DNA of 64,000 nucleotides from assembly GCA_003971905.1 (NCBI GenBank), contig RSEE01000079.1, positions 186,001 to 250,000 on the forward strand. Reading direction: 5' to 3'. This stretch comes from Moniliella sp. 'wahieum'. Lineage: Eukaryota > Basidiomycota > Moniliellomycetes > Moniliellales > Moniliellaceae. The position numbers and the translations under genes are program-made. Positions 52,508 to 62,833 of this stretch are shown in pieces; position 1 is the first letter of the stretch, and every line of letters begins with the position of its first letter. Below the pieces are notes generated by a model that was given only the letters and a program-made list of their open reading frames with translations, made no database searches and had not been told where the DNA came from.

Positions 52508-53820
52508 ATGGCCGAACTACAGTACACCAACAACACCAACCCTTCCCAACAATTGCCGACTTGCCGAAAGAGTTGCAGCCAATTGTCGCGTTCCAGACGC
52601 TAGTTCGTACGACGGGGCGATCACCTGGTGGGTATGCTCTTTGTTGGCGGTTGTGTGTTTTGGGACGTCGTCGTCAGCTTTCCGTCAGACTGGAAATACA
52701 TATACGGTCCCGAGTGGCGACGGATCAAGCAGACGGTGCAACAACGCAAACACTGCAGTCGTTTGACAAAGCTGAAGGCCTTCATTCCTACCCCAGCCGC
52801 ATTCTGTCATATCCTTGCCCGTCTTCTCACCTTCCCAATGTTTGGACTTGCGTTCGCATACTACCGCAACCCATCAAGTTGCCAAGGAGGTATGCATGTG
52901 TGCCGTTTTGCTATCCTCTCACATCCAGGCTTCCCTGACTCCTGTCTCTGACTCCATCACTGCAGACCTTTCCGCCTACATTGCTCTCTTGGCGGTCAGC
53001 AACATCAACGCCCAAATCATTTTTACACTACGCACCTATGCAATCACCAGGACGGTTCCCTACAGCAAAGTTTTATCTGTTTTTCTAGGGCTCGGTACTC
53101 GGCACGGCTGATGGCTTGGATGGGTGGAGGGTCCGGGTCATACGTAAGTAAACCCTCTTCCCCATTGCGCATTTGTTTCTCTTCATGCTCTAATCTGTCT
53201 CTATTAGCTGGCCAAATGGAGTGACCATGCCTCTCAACTTCCGTATAGGCATGCGCTGCGGCGCTCTGCAATCGGGTATTTGGGGCCCGTGGTGGTTTAT
53301 CTCTTCTCATTTATCGGTGACGTTGTTATGCTGTCACGACGTGCGCGATGATGTGGAATTTATACGTCCAGAGGAACGGTGACGGATCGAAAAGCAACCT
53401 CAGGGGGAGGACGAGGCGATTTGTCCATCTCACCTTGGTGGCCAGTTCCTTTTTGACGCGTTCCGGTACTTTGGAATTGCCGTGGCGGTCGAAAGTGTGG
53501 GCCTGGCATTGAGTTGGATCTATCTCCATCGTACTCATCCTGCCAACAACGCGCTCAGCGGAGTGGCACTCCACTTCATGCTTTGATCAGCCTCGCGGTT
53601 GCGCCTCGGTGCGTTGTCAACCTGCGTAGGGCTGGGGCAAAAAACCCATGGAGCCGACGAGTTTCTCGAACAACCCAATACCGATACCTACTCTCTCCAG
53701 GAGGGAGGACGCACCATCCCTGTTGATACGAGTTCAACACATCTCGATTCCTCACCGGAGATGGATCTGGAAAAACTTCCATCTCAATATGAGGGGGAAT
53801 GGACGTCCCCTCCCCATTAA
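52508..53820 (+). CDS. multi-span membrane protein, copy 1 of a tandem pair (possibly decayed)
   Basis: This is the paralogue of the gene at 55545-56934, with the same order of segments. The start at 52508 gives MAELQYTNNTNPSQQ, then ADLPKELQP, YDGAITWW, a first helix, and the hallmark FWDVVVSFPSDWKYIYGPEW. Further segments are PTPAAFCHILARLLTFPMF, YIALLAVSNINAQIIFTLRT and ITRTVPYSKVLSV, with an intron after SSCQ and another near 53140-53210. After that the frame is interrupted repeatedly, where copy 2 remains mostly readable. The function is unknown; the shape suggests a basidiomycete-type seven-span protein similar to DUF6533-like proteins. Copy 1 may be a pseudogene, or may only carry more assembly indels. 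Confidence 0.55.
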
Positions 53821-55544
53821 ATAAAGCGGTCAGTCCTCTAACTTGCCCCCTGGGCCAAGTCCGCGAGGACACGCCTTCGCCGCATACGCGCCTGAGTCTC
53901 TCCGTCCGGAGCTGGTACGCGTTGACGATCTGTCCCGCCCCTCTACCATACGATTACGATATTTTTGTGAAACGAAATAATGTCTTGCAACTCCCCCACA
54001 GCTGTACTTTTTCAAAAGCTTTTAGCGTGAAGGTTCATATCAAGTCAGATGGGTGGCAGGCGTTAAACGTTAAGCCTTTGGTGTGACTGGGTCCATGGCA
54101 ACCTGGTCGTCTTTCTGAAGTTGAACCCTGAAGACAGAGAGGATTAACACCTGGTGTGTGTAACGCGTATATTGTGGTGCAAGGGCAGTAACTGTATACT
54201 ACCAACGAACGGTCAAAAGCGCGTCAGCGTCGCATGATTTTATATTTCAATCATTCATGGTCGTTGTCTTGGATCCAGTGACCTCTAAGTTGAGAGCCTC
54301 TGGGTCTGGACGTCGCTGTTCTGATCTGACCGTCTCGTTTTCTCGTTTTGAGAATCTCCTCTTACGCCTACTTGTTTTACGTTTCTAGGTGAGTGCGAAG
54401 AACTTGCCCTTTATCTTGGGCAGTTTCTGGTTTAGATTGTTCCCGTTCTTGGCTGAGTCTGGGAACATTTCCGAACTCGGTCTGTCCTCTTTTCTGCGAG
54501 CCACTGATCTCGATTCATTTCCCCCTTTTTCGTTGTGTTGTCTATCTCTTATCGATCCTGCCTGTATGACCCGTGATACATGTCCCTTTCCCCCTAGCGG
54601 GTCATTTCGTCGTTTCCCTGGTCTTATTCGTCTTTTCCTTAGTCTACTTCGTCTTTTCATCTTTGTCCACACTTCGTCTCTTATTCCTCTCTCATTTTTC
54701 GTTTGTAACAACATTCTTTGCAAAAACCCATTCTTGACCCGCTAGGCAACTCCGGCCTTTCTCCTCGTTCACCAGCACACAGCCCCTGCGACCTGCTTCC
54801 AGCGACCACATCTCTTGTGGCTTTTCCGCATCCTTCCGGCTTGGCATCCATTATATCCATTGCCGTCAACTTCCAGTTTTCAGTCTCTTCCTCTGTACAG
54901 ATCCAGTGGCGATCCTACAAGAGTTGAGTCACGTACGTTCAACGTTCAACACGTTCAACCCACTTGTGACCCTGAAGGTTTGAGGGCCTAATGGCTTCAA
55001 GCTTCAAGCTTCAGGCGATATAAATACCTCAACATTTCGTCAACATTTCCTGAGGGAGTCACTAGTCACTGTGACACACATGTGACAATCCATGTGACTA
55101 GTGACTAGTGACTTCGGACTAGTGACTGGTGACCGGCCTGAGGCCTGACGGCCTGACCTCTGGCTGGGCTGAGGCGCTGAGGCCTCAACGCCTCAACGCC
55201 TCAGCGTCAAGCTCTTCTTGGTGCTTCAAGCTTCAAGCGTCAAGCTTCAAGCCCTCAAGCCCTCAAGCTTCAAGGGTTACCGGTTACCGGTTACCGTTAA
55301 ACTTAGACGATTAACGTACGTTTAACGCCAATGTCCCATACACCGATTTTTATATCCTACTTCCCTGTCGTAAAAGCTTGGCTCACAAGCTGGTGAAACT
55401 CTTCCTTTAGCTCAGCCCCGCCCCGGGCAGGACCTGTAACTGATATATCAACCACCCCTCCTCTGATAGTTGTACACACTTTACCTTCAAGGACCTTCCC
55501 CTCGTTCTCCAAAAGAACCACAGGCGTCTGCTGGCTGGCATATC
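53821..55544. repeat. intergenic with pyrimidine-rich stretch and a composite heptad island
   Basis: At 54380-54720 the plus strand is very pyrimidine-rich (CGTCTTTTC, TCGTTTT). Part of it (GATCCTGCCTGTA ... TCCCTTTCCCCC) resembles the LTR family at 23918-24516. At 54931-55300 a composite heptad island runs through AACGTTC, AAGCTTC, ACTAGTG, AGGCCTG, AAGCTTC again and ACCGGTT units. No gene is recognised. Confidence 0.5.
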
Positions 55545-56934
55545 ATGGCCGAGTTGACTCCTTCTTCCGACATCCTCCAGATGGGCGATTTGCCTGAGGA
55601 ACTACAGCCGTTGTTATCCCTCCAGGACAGACAATCATACGAGGGAGCATTGTCATGGTGGATATCCCTCTTCATTGCCGGCTGCGTCATTTGGGACTTG
55701 CTGGTGAGCTTTCCATCGGACTGGAAGTATGTGTACTACGCCGAGTGGAAACGAATCCAACGCCAGGTCAGTCAACAAAAGCGGCCGTCATTTTGGATGA
55801 AAGTCGACGCATACGCCCCCTCTCCCGCTGGCTTCTGCCACATGCTGGCTCGTCTGATTACTATTCCCTTGTTCACCTTGGCATTCATATTCTACCGCCA
55901 TCCTTCGAATTGCCAAACATGTATGTCCGTCTCTTTATCCCCTTCCCCGTGAGAGAGTACCGATATTCTTGTCGTGGTCCTATTCTGCATCCCTGCTGAC
56001 ACCCACACTCCCAGTTCTTACGGGCTACATTTCACTCTTGGCCGTTAGCGTCATCAACGCTCAAGTAATCTTCACTCTCCGCACATATTCTATTACTCGG
56101 ACGATTCCTTACTCCAAGGTTCTCGGTGTCATTCTTTGGCTCTTGGTCGTCGGCACTGCAGCATCCTGGATTGGATGGGTGGCTTCGGTTCGTGTTGAAT
56201 TGTACGCTCTCCCCCCTCCACACACATGTCGCCTCCTCCTATTAACTCTTTGTATCTCTCGGTTGTCTATCGTATCATGGTAGTTGGCCAGGCGGTGGAT
56301 CTGTACCTCTCAACTTTCGTGTGGGCATGCGTTGTGGCGCTCTTCAATCTGGTATTTGGTGGCCCGTGGTAATTTACCTCCTGGCGTTTATCAGCGACAC
56401 AATCATGCTGCTCACCACGTGCGCGATGATGTGGACATTCTACCCAAGGTGGACGGTTCGGAATCGAACAGCAGCATTAGGGCATACGTGAGGAGGCGCA
56501 TTGCCCATCTCAGTCCCGTCAGCGGTCAGTTCCTCTTTGACACAATTCGGTACTTTGGTTTTGCTGTGGCGGTAGAAAGTGTGGGTCTAGCCCTGACCTG
56601 GATCTACCTCCACCGCAGGGATCCGCCTAACAATGCCTTGAGCGCACTGCCTTTGCCATTGCATGCCCTGCTAAGCCTTGCGGTCGCACCACGATACATG
56701 GTCAACCTGCGAAGAGCAGGGCAAAACCGGAACAAACATCAACCCCGCCGTGACATCTTACTACCCGACCCACACATCCTCCCCATCGACATTGAGGTAC
56801 AGCGCATACCGATCCCTGATGAACCGGATCCGGACAAAGTATCACTCCCTCCCGCATGGCAATCCCAGTCCCGTTGGAGCACGATCCCAACTCCCAAACT
56901 CCACACCTTGGCACTTCCCCCACATCTTCCGTAG
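55545..56934 (+). CDS. multi-span membrane protein, copy 2 of a tandem pair
   Basis: The start at 55545 gives MAELTPSSDILQMGDLPEELQP. Exon 1 (55545-55920) carries YEGALSWWISLFIAGCVIWD, then LLVSFPSDWKYVYYAEWKRI and PAGFCHMLARLITIPLFTLA. Introns at 55921-56014 (94 nt) and 56202-56283 (82 nt) have GTATGT and GTACGC donors. Exon 2 has FLTGYISLLAVSVINAQVIF and PYSKVLGVILWLLVVGTAAS. Exon 3 has FWPGGGSVPLNFRVGMRCGA, VVIYLLAFISDTIMLLTTC and FLFDTIRYFGFAVAVESVGL, and a hydrophilic tail. About seven hydrophobic segments are visible. One frame change near 56445 (a short C run) is needed. The family resembles basidiomycete seven-span proteins of unknown function. I infer a plasma- or endomembrane location only from the helices. 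Confidence 0.7.
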
Positions 56935-58466
56935 TATGCCTCCCACCGACGACTTCTTTCAGGATGAAATGTGCCGGGATAAACGAGCAAAACATTTCTT
57001 GTAACGTCTTGTCCGGTTCGAATCGCAATATACTGTGGGGCTTGAAAGGGAAGAGAGGAGGGGGAAGACAAATCCGTAGTAAAGAAGGAACATCTTTTAC
57101 GAAAGGAACTCCCAGGAAAAGTCTCATTGGGTAAACGGTACAAAACGTTCACAGCGCCCGTGGAATGCTTCTCACAAGACTGTCACCCTCATTCGTACCC
57201 ACTCGCGGCCATATCCCCGTTTGGAGCAAATGGCGAGGGCCAAAGGGTCCTGAGCTGTTGACGACAAAAACACTGGTCTTCTGATGGGGTTGGCACGGGC
57301 AAAGGGCACGCGCAGTATGAGATCGAGCCCAGAAGGAGGGTGTGTGTATTTGTGCCTGTCATTAATAGTACTAGTTAGGTAAGGTCAATATGGTTCAAGA
57401 ATAACGCCCACCCCGACAGCGGCAGTTTCTGGAGATACGCGGAGCAATGACTGTAGCGAAGACTTTGTTTGCTAAATGCATGCTGATCTTCTTGCTGTAG
57501 AGGCTTCCCATCCACTAACTTGAAATGACCTGTGCACATAACGTCATCGTTTGCACATCGATCCTCGACTACCACCGAAGGTGATCGACAATGAGGTCAG
57601 GCCTGCAGAATTTTCTTGGCGGACAAGGAAAAAAGCCCTAGCGATTCATCATTTTGTGCACCCATCTCCCACACCCATTCCCCATTCTCAGACTCCCCCC
57701 ATCCCCGCCCTAGGAAGCAGTAATACGCGATTGCATCATCTCAGGAACAAAAGCTCAGCCTGAGCCACCATTCATTGAGTTTACCCTCCTCCATGAGCTC
57801 AGGGTGAACAGTACGCCTGGACCCAAACACGTACCCCTCTTTTTCCCACCAATAATAGTCTCATTACTGTAGTAATCATGAGAAGAAGTGTCGGCCACAG
57901 GTTTTTTACTGCTGATTCCAACCCTCTAAAAACCGTTACTGGGTTGGAGTAGTTTCATGGGGGAAGCAGATACAGAGATGAAGACGGAGGGCGAAACGAA
58001 ACCGAAGAGGCGGAGACAGGCTGAAGGCAAGGAAAACTGGACAGTTGTCCTGGGCGTTGTTCACAGAGACATTTTACACGCCAGTCGGGTGTTTCTGTCT
58101 TTGCCCGGTTACTATAACCCATGGCAGCTGTTTTCTGATACTCGGTCTTATGATTTGCCGTTATGTATAAGCTGCACAATGACTGAGGGGTTGAAAGAGG
58201 CTCATGCGGTTGAAAGAGGCTCATGCTTCGTGTCCGTCTTGTCCGTTCAGGGGCATGCCTTCCACTCTAGTATCTGTTGTGCAAGGATCAGACGCTGTCT
58301 AACTGGGTCTGAGACCTGGCAGTGCTCCCAGATCTCACGGCTCACCGCGTTGTTACTCTCTCTCGACTGGGCGTACTGGATTAAATTAACTCCTAACCAC
58401 TACGTATCACATCGAGATGATGGTGAATCAAACTAAGGGCATCAATGGGATTGACTCGGAATGCAC
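56935..58466. other. gene-poor stretch, no gene recognised
   Basis: Open frames are short. The longest (57957-58436, 159 codons) begins with a Lys/Arg/Glu-rich segment and has no recognisable domain. A short perfect repeat, GGTTGAAAGAGGCTCATGC, occurs twice at 58189-58226. The part next to 58467 is the 3' flank of cyclophilin. Confidence 0.35.
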
Positions 58467-58721
58467 TTAGAGAGCACCCGACTGGTCGATCTTGATGGTG
58501 CCGTTGGTCTTGCCTGAACCCGAGCCGTACGACTCAACCTTCTTGACAACATCGAAACCCTCGATCACCTCACCGAAAACGACGTGCTTGCCGTCGAGCC
58601 ACGGGGTGGGAACAGTGGTGATGAAGAACTGCGAGCCGTTCGTGTTGGGACCAGCGTTGGCCATCGAAAGAAGACCAGGCTTGGTGTGCTTGAACTTGAA
58701 GTTCTCGTCGGGGAACTTGGC

Positions 58722-58752
<31 letters not shown>

Positions 58753-58955
58753 CCAGCAGTGAAGTCACCGCCCTGGAGCATGAACTGGGGAATGACACGG
58801 TGGAACGTCGAGCCGGCGTAGCCGTAGCCGTGCTGGCCAGTGCTCAGCTCGAGGAAGTTCTTGGCCGTCTTGGGGACGTCAGCATCGTACAGCTGGAAGA
58901 CGACACGGCCAAGAGGGGAGCCGTTGCGGGAGATGTCGAAAAAGACCTTAGACAT
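58467..58955 (-). CDS. CPR1: cyclophilin A, peptidyl-prolyl cis-trans isomerase
   Basis: This is a cytosolic single-domain cyclophilin that catalyses proline isomerisation and is the usual cyclosporin A target. The start at 58955 gives [20 protein letters not shown]. The active-site and drug-binding residues are present: [15 protein letters not shown] (Arg, Phe, Met, Gln), [26 protein letters not shown] (Trp, His). The chain is 162 residues with no intron, the usual length for CypA. The frame is intact with no indel, unlike many neighbours. A TATA-like TTAAATAG lies on the minus strand at about 59072-59079, some 120 bp before the start codon. The upstream in-frame ATG at 59120 would add 55 residues that do not look like protein. 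Confidence 0.97.
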
Positions 58956-60268
58956 GATCTGCGCCAAGTTAGCCCGAGCTCCAATTTGAAGACGAACGAG
59001 GGAAAGCGTACGAGAAGAGTGGATCCGGGTAGACTCGGGTGGGGGCAAGCAAACGAACACCCCGCCAGCGGGGCTATTTAAGCACGGGTCCAAGAAGGAG
59101 TGTGCGAAGGCCGTGCGCAACCCTACCAGAAGACGCGCATGAACGAGGCAGGCCCAGACGCTGATCGAACACCCACGATCGGCCTCACTGGCTCAAGCGC
59201 CACGTATACTGCGCCCCTGCGAGGGCAGGCACATCATGCATCATGCATCACGCCAGCCCTCCGCAATGCGGCGAAGGGAGAGCGGCACACACTGGGCCCC
59301 CGCCGTGTCCAACATGGCTTCGGCCTGCTTCGACCAGATACCATCCCGCGCGCCAACGTGACTCAGTTAGCTGCGCACGGACTTTTGCGGGCGCCCGTCC
59401 CGATGAGCGCACGTGACGCGTGACGTGTAATACTGCTCGATCACTGATCACTCACTCGCCGCTCAGCCTGAGCGCTCCTGAGCTGCTCACCAGCTACTCA
59501 GTACTCAGTCTGAGCGCTGAGTGAAAGCTCACCTGAGCCTCAGAGTTCAGGGCGCTCAGGCCCTCTTCAAGCTTCCGGGCTCAGATGTCGATGAGCCTCA
59601 TCGTTGAGCGCGCGGCTGTGCTCTCACAGAGCCAGAGCGTCCAACGGAATACTACCTACCTGGACTACTTGTCGGAGGCTCAAGCCGTAAGGAACTCCGC
59701 TGCACGAGATTCAACGACAGCCAGGCGCCCTTGTCTCACCCTCTTTCTGTAGAGTATGATTTCACGGCAATCGAGTTCATAATTCGCCTATGACCGAATG
59801 ACCAGAGACGCGTAGCCACTATATGCACCGAGCTTGGACGAAAGGAGCAACAGCTGCAGGATCGCAGTCTAACACCCCACACGAACAAAGATGCGTAAAC
59901 GTTAAACTCCATTGTGGTCCGGCCAAACCAGCCCCAGGGTCGAGTTCTTGGCGTGAGCGCACCTTACTGGCACAGATTACCATGTATTAGGCTATGCCTG
60001 ACTCCAAAACCGGCGACCCGCCCTTCATTGCAGACGATACACAATCATCTATCGACGGGGAACGAGGACAACTCTTAAGTGGATGGCATAGTAGCTTGAT
60101 TGGCGACTGTCACTAGGCATGCATTGCTGAACTGAACATCTCGATGATCTGCTTGCCGGTCTCCGCTTATCAGGAGTCGCAATGCATGATCTCGGTGTAC
60201 AATGCCAATGGGAGCAGAACATCCAATAGAAATAATGACCCAGGTCCCTTGATCGACAATGGCTTAGT
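58956..60268. repeat. intergenic; cyclophilin promoter and heptad arrays
   Basis: The first 130 bp are the cyclophilin 5' region. ATGCATC heptads lie at 59234-59255. A cluster of AGCGCT, AGTACT and CTGAGC words lies at 59440-59580. From 59600 to 60268 no gene is recognised; the last bases are the 3' flank of the ceramidase gene. Confidence 0.45.
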
Positions 60269-62833
60269 TTAGGTATCTTTCTTTTTGGTAACGCGGTACA
60301 GCGATGGGAAGATCCAGCCGCCGCCCAAGATGCCGTAGGCGGAGGGGCCGATGCGCCAGACCTCCGGCCCCTGTTTGATGGATTCGATTACAAGGGCCAG
60401 ACTGATGACCAGATTCCATGCGCCGACGGCAGTGAAGAAGTGCCAGATGGCGTGCCCTTGGAGTAGAAGGGCGAGGTAGGAGAGATGATGAGCGCGGAGA
60501 AGATTGCGGGTATCGCGCAGGCGCTGGCAAAAGATGTTGTCCAGGTTCCAAATGAAGAACCCGAGAAGGAACATGGCGGCTCCCGTAAAGAGTAGTTTAC
60601 GCGCAACGCGTGTGTGCTGTGCTCCAATGGTGGAGCTTCGGTCCATGGGGGAGTTTGGGCTGTACAACAACCACAGCACCCGGCCAGCCGCCGACAGAAG
60701 CAAGACCGCATACGCTGCAAAGTGTCAGATCCTAGTGCTCATGAGGGGCATACGTGGATAGTAGATAGCTCGAGAGAATAGTATGACGTACCAGCCTGGT
60801 GGAAGACGGGGTGGTTGAGCGCCAGATACGCTAATGGGATGCCAACAGAAGTGCCCACAAAGACGGCAGGCAGCAAGATGGGGTGATGAGGTTTTCCGGT
60901 GCTGGTTTCGAATGCCGAGAAGGCAAACACACTCGCGGCCCAGATCATAGGAATCTCCTAAAAAGATGGTCAGTAATACGAATGAGTACCGCGGCGGATA
61001 GTGCGCGCAAAGAGATACGTACATCCATCATCTGGGCGGAGTACTTGAGCGTGCCATGGAATGCAACTGAGCCCAAACCCACGACCGCCAAGGCTGGAAG
61101 GGATCATGAAAAGTGGTTAGGACACTAATTCGCTGGCGAGATGTGGGACATACCAATAGAACCGAGCATGAAGCGCTTTTGCATCCTGTTCTGCTGCACC
61201 AATCGTGCTCCGTACCACCCGAGGTAGACGAAAATCATGCTGCTCAGCGTGTTGATTGGCTCGGCGACCCAGCGGGACCATTGGTACTTCTCCTCGCACC
61301 AATACAGCGTGCTGTCCAGCGGTCAGTAACTAGCGATGGCGAACGAGAGAGGATAGGATGGGGAAGGGAAAGGGGACTCGCCATTGTTGACTGTGATCCT
61401 CTGGCTCCCAGTCGGTAGACCAGGTTCGCCTCGGTTCCATCGGCTTCCACGCTGACGTCCCTGCGTGTCACTGTCCCTGTGCCCTGCACTCTCTCCTGTG
61501 TGACTCACTGTCCCTGTGCCTAGTCCAGCCTCCTATATAGATGCCTCTGTACCCAGACCCAACTCTGGCTCCAATCCATCACCTTCTCCTCATCCTTCTG
61601 CCCGTCCGGCTCCCTAGGCCAACAGAGCTACAATCTGATCCCCCCGGAAGGGGAGCGCTCTTCAAGCAAGCCCACCCCCAAGCCTACAAGCCCAAGCTAA
61701 GCCGCCAAGCCCACAAGACACACCCGTCCTCCCGCCCAACAACACCACCGCCACAATCGGCACCTTACCGCCACAATCGGCATACTACCGCCACAATCGG
61801 CATACTACCGCCACAATCGGCACACTCGTCCCCCACAGATGGGGCAATGATTTTTAGGGACAACACACGACGGAACAAAACGTGTCGGGTATCGTCAACG
61901 AGACGAAATTCCTCCAACGACAAAACGGCGCAGGCGAATCGCAGAAAGCGGGGGTGGCTGCTCATCAAGTGCCCCACCCACGGCTACACGCCCCGGATTG
62001 CCAATTCATCCGGGGCACCTGGGGAAAGGAGGGGGGGTGGTCACCCAACTTCTTCCACTCCTCTTTTTCAACAACAAAGAGAACCCAAACAGATCAAGAC
62101 GGTTGACGCATAGCGCCCGTTCATTTCCCATGCCCAATGGACCCCACTGGCACCAGGCATGCGGAACCAAACAACTACCAAACGCATCCAATTTTGATGC
62201 CAAACGACCTTGGACCGCATTTACTCCAAGTTTCCAATTTTCTTTCACACCTATAACTGGTGCTTTTTACTTTTGCCCACCAAATCGCTTCGGGGCGCAA
62301 CCCCTACTACTTTTACTTCTAAGACTTCTACAAGCATCTGGCGGTCGCACAATACACCAACCACAAGCGCTCGGCTCGTTCAGGTGTCATCCTGGACAGC
62401 GGGGTGTAGGCCAGTCGTGTGGCCATGCAACTCCAGGCCATTCGTCCCGGTTGCCACTCAAGTCCTCCCCTCTACATCCACTGGCAGGAGCTCATCCCAC
62501 AACCGATGTCTCCGGGTTCCCTGGCCAGCGGGGGTGTTGACTGTGATCCTCTGGCTCCCAGTCGGTAGACCAGGTTCGCCTCGGTTCCATCGGCTTCCAC
62601 GCTGACGTCCCTGCGTGTCACTGTCCCTGTGCCCTGCACTCTCTCCTGTGTGACTCACTGTCCCTGTGCCTAGTCCAGCCTCCTATAGATGCCTCTGTAC
62701 CCAGACCCAACTCTGGCTCCAATCCATCACCTTCTCCTCATCCTTCTGCCCGTCCGGCTCCCTAGGCCAACAGCCATGTGATGTCGCCCCATGCGCCGCG
62801 GGGCAGAGGATCGTCTCGAGCGATGAAGGCCAT
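60269..62833 (-). CDS. alkaline (phyto)ceramidase, interrupted at exon 1/intron 1 by an LTR element
   Basis: Alkaline ceramidases (yeast YPC1/YDC1, human ACER family) are ER/Golgi membrane enzymes that hydrolyse ceramide to sphingoid base and fatty acid. Five exons fit: 62775-62833, 61154-61311, 61023-61093, 60792-60957 and 60269-60714. The protein starts MAFIARDDPLPRGAWGDIT and continues CTLYWCEEKYQWSRWVAEPI. Zinc-site residues are all present: LGSVAFH (Ser and His), QMMDE (Asp) and GHAIWH (two His). Also seen are FIWNLDNIFCQRLR and the C-terminal VTKKKDT, an ER-retrieval-like lysine tail. Introns 2-4 have GTATGT or GTACGT donors. Exon 1 is separated from exon 2 by a 1,388-bp TRIM-like element whose target-site duplication contains the apparent GC donor of intron 1. 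The other exons are clean. Confidence 0.9.
61385..61624 (+). repeat. left LTR of the TRIM-like element
   Basis: 240 bp, TG...CA ends, preceded by target-site copy GCCAT. It carries the words GATCCTCTGGCTCCCAGTCG and CTATATAG. Confidence 0.92.
61747..61826 (+). repeat. 20-bp minisatellite inside the TRIM-like element, 4 copies
   Basis: The unit CCGCCACAATCGGCATACTA repeats four times with minor variation near the start of the internal region. Confidence 0.9.
62535..62772 (+). repeat. right LTR of the TRIM-like element
   Basis: 238 bp, nearly identical to the left LTR, followed by target-site copy GCCAT at 62773-62777. Confidence 0.92.

Larger units (their letters stand above)
61385..62772 (+). 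mobile_element. TRIM-like miniature LTR retrotransposon, recent insertion
   Basis: Two direct LTRs of about 240 bp (61385-61624 and 62535-62772) begin TGTTGACTG and end GGCCAACA, with TGTTG/CAACA inverted ends. They enclose about 910 bp. The 5-bp target-site duplication GCCAT flanks it at 61380-61384 and 62773-62777. The LTRs are almost identical, so the insertion is young. Each LTR has a TATA-like box shortly before GATGCCTCTG, giving plus orientation, antisense to the ceramidase gene. A short G-rich run (about 62526-62534) may be the polypurine tract. The primer-binding site is not obvious. No gag or pol domain is recognisable, so it must be non-autonomous. It looks whole for this class. 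Confidence 0.9.

Noticed and set aside
57957-58436. 159-codon plus-strand open frame as a gene
   Set aside because: Only a charged N-terminal segment, no domain, and it contains a local direct repeat; not supportable as coding without transcripts.
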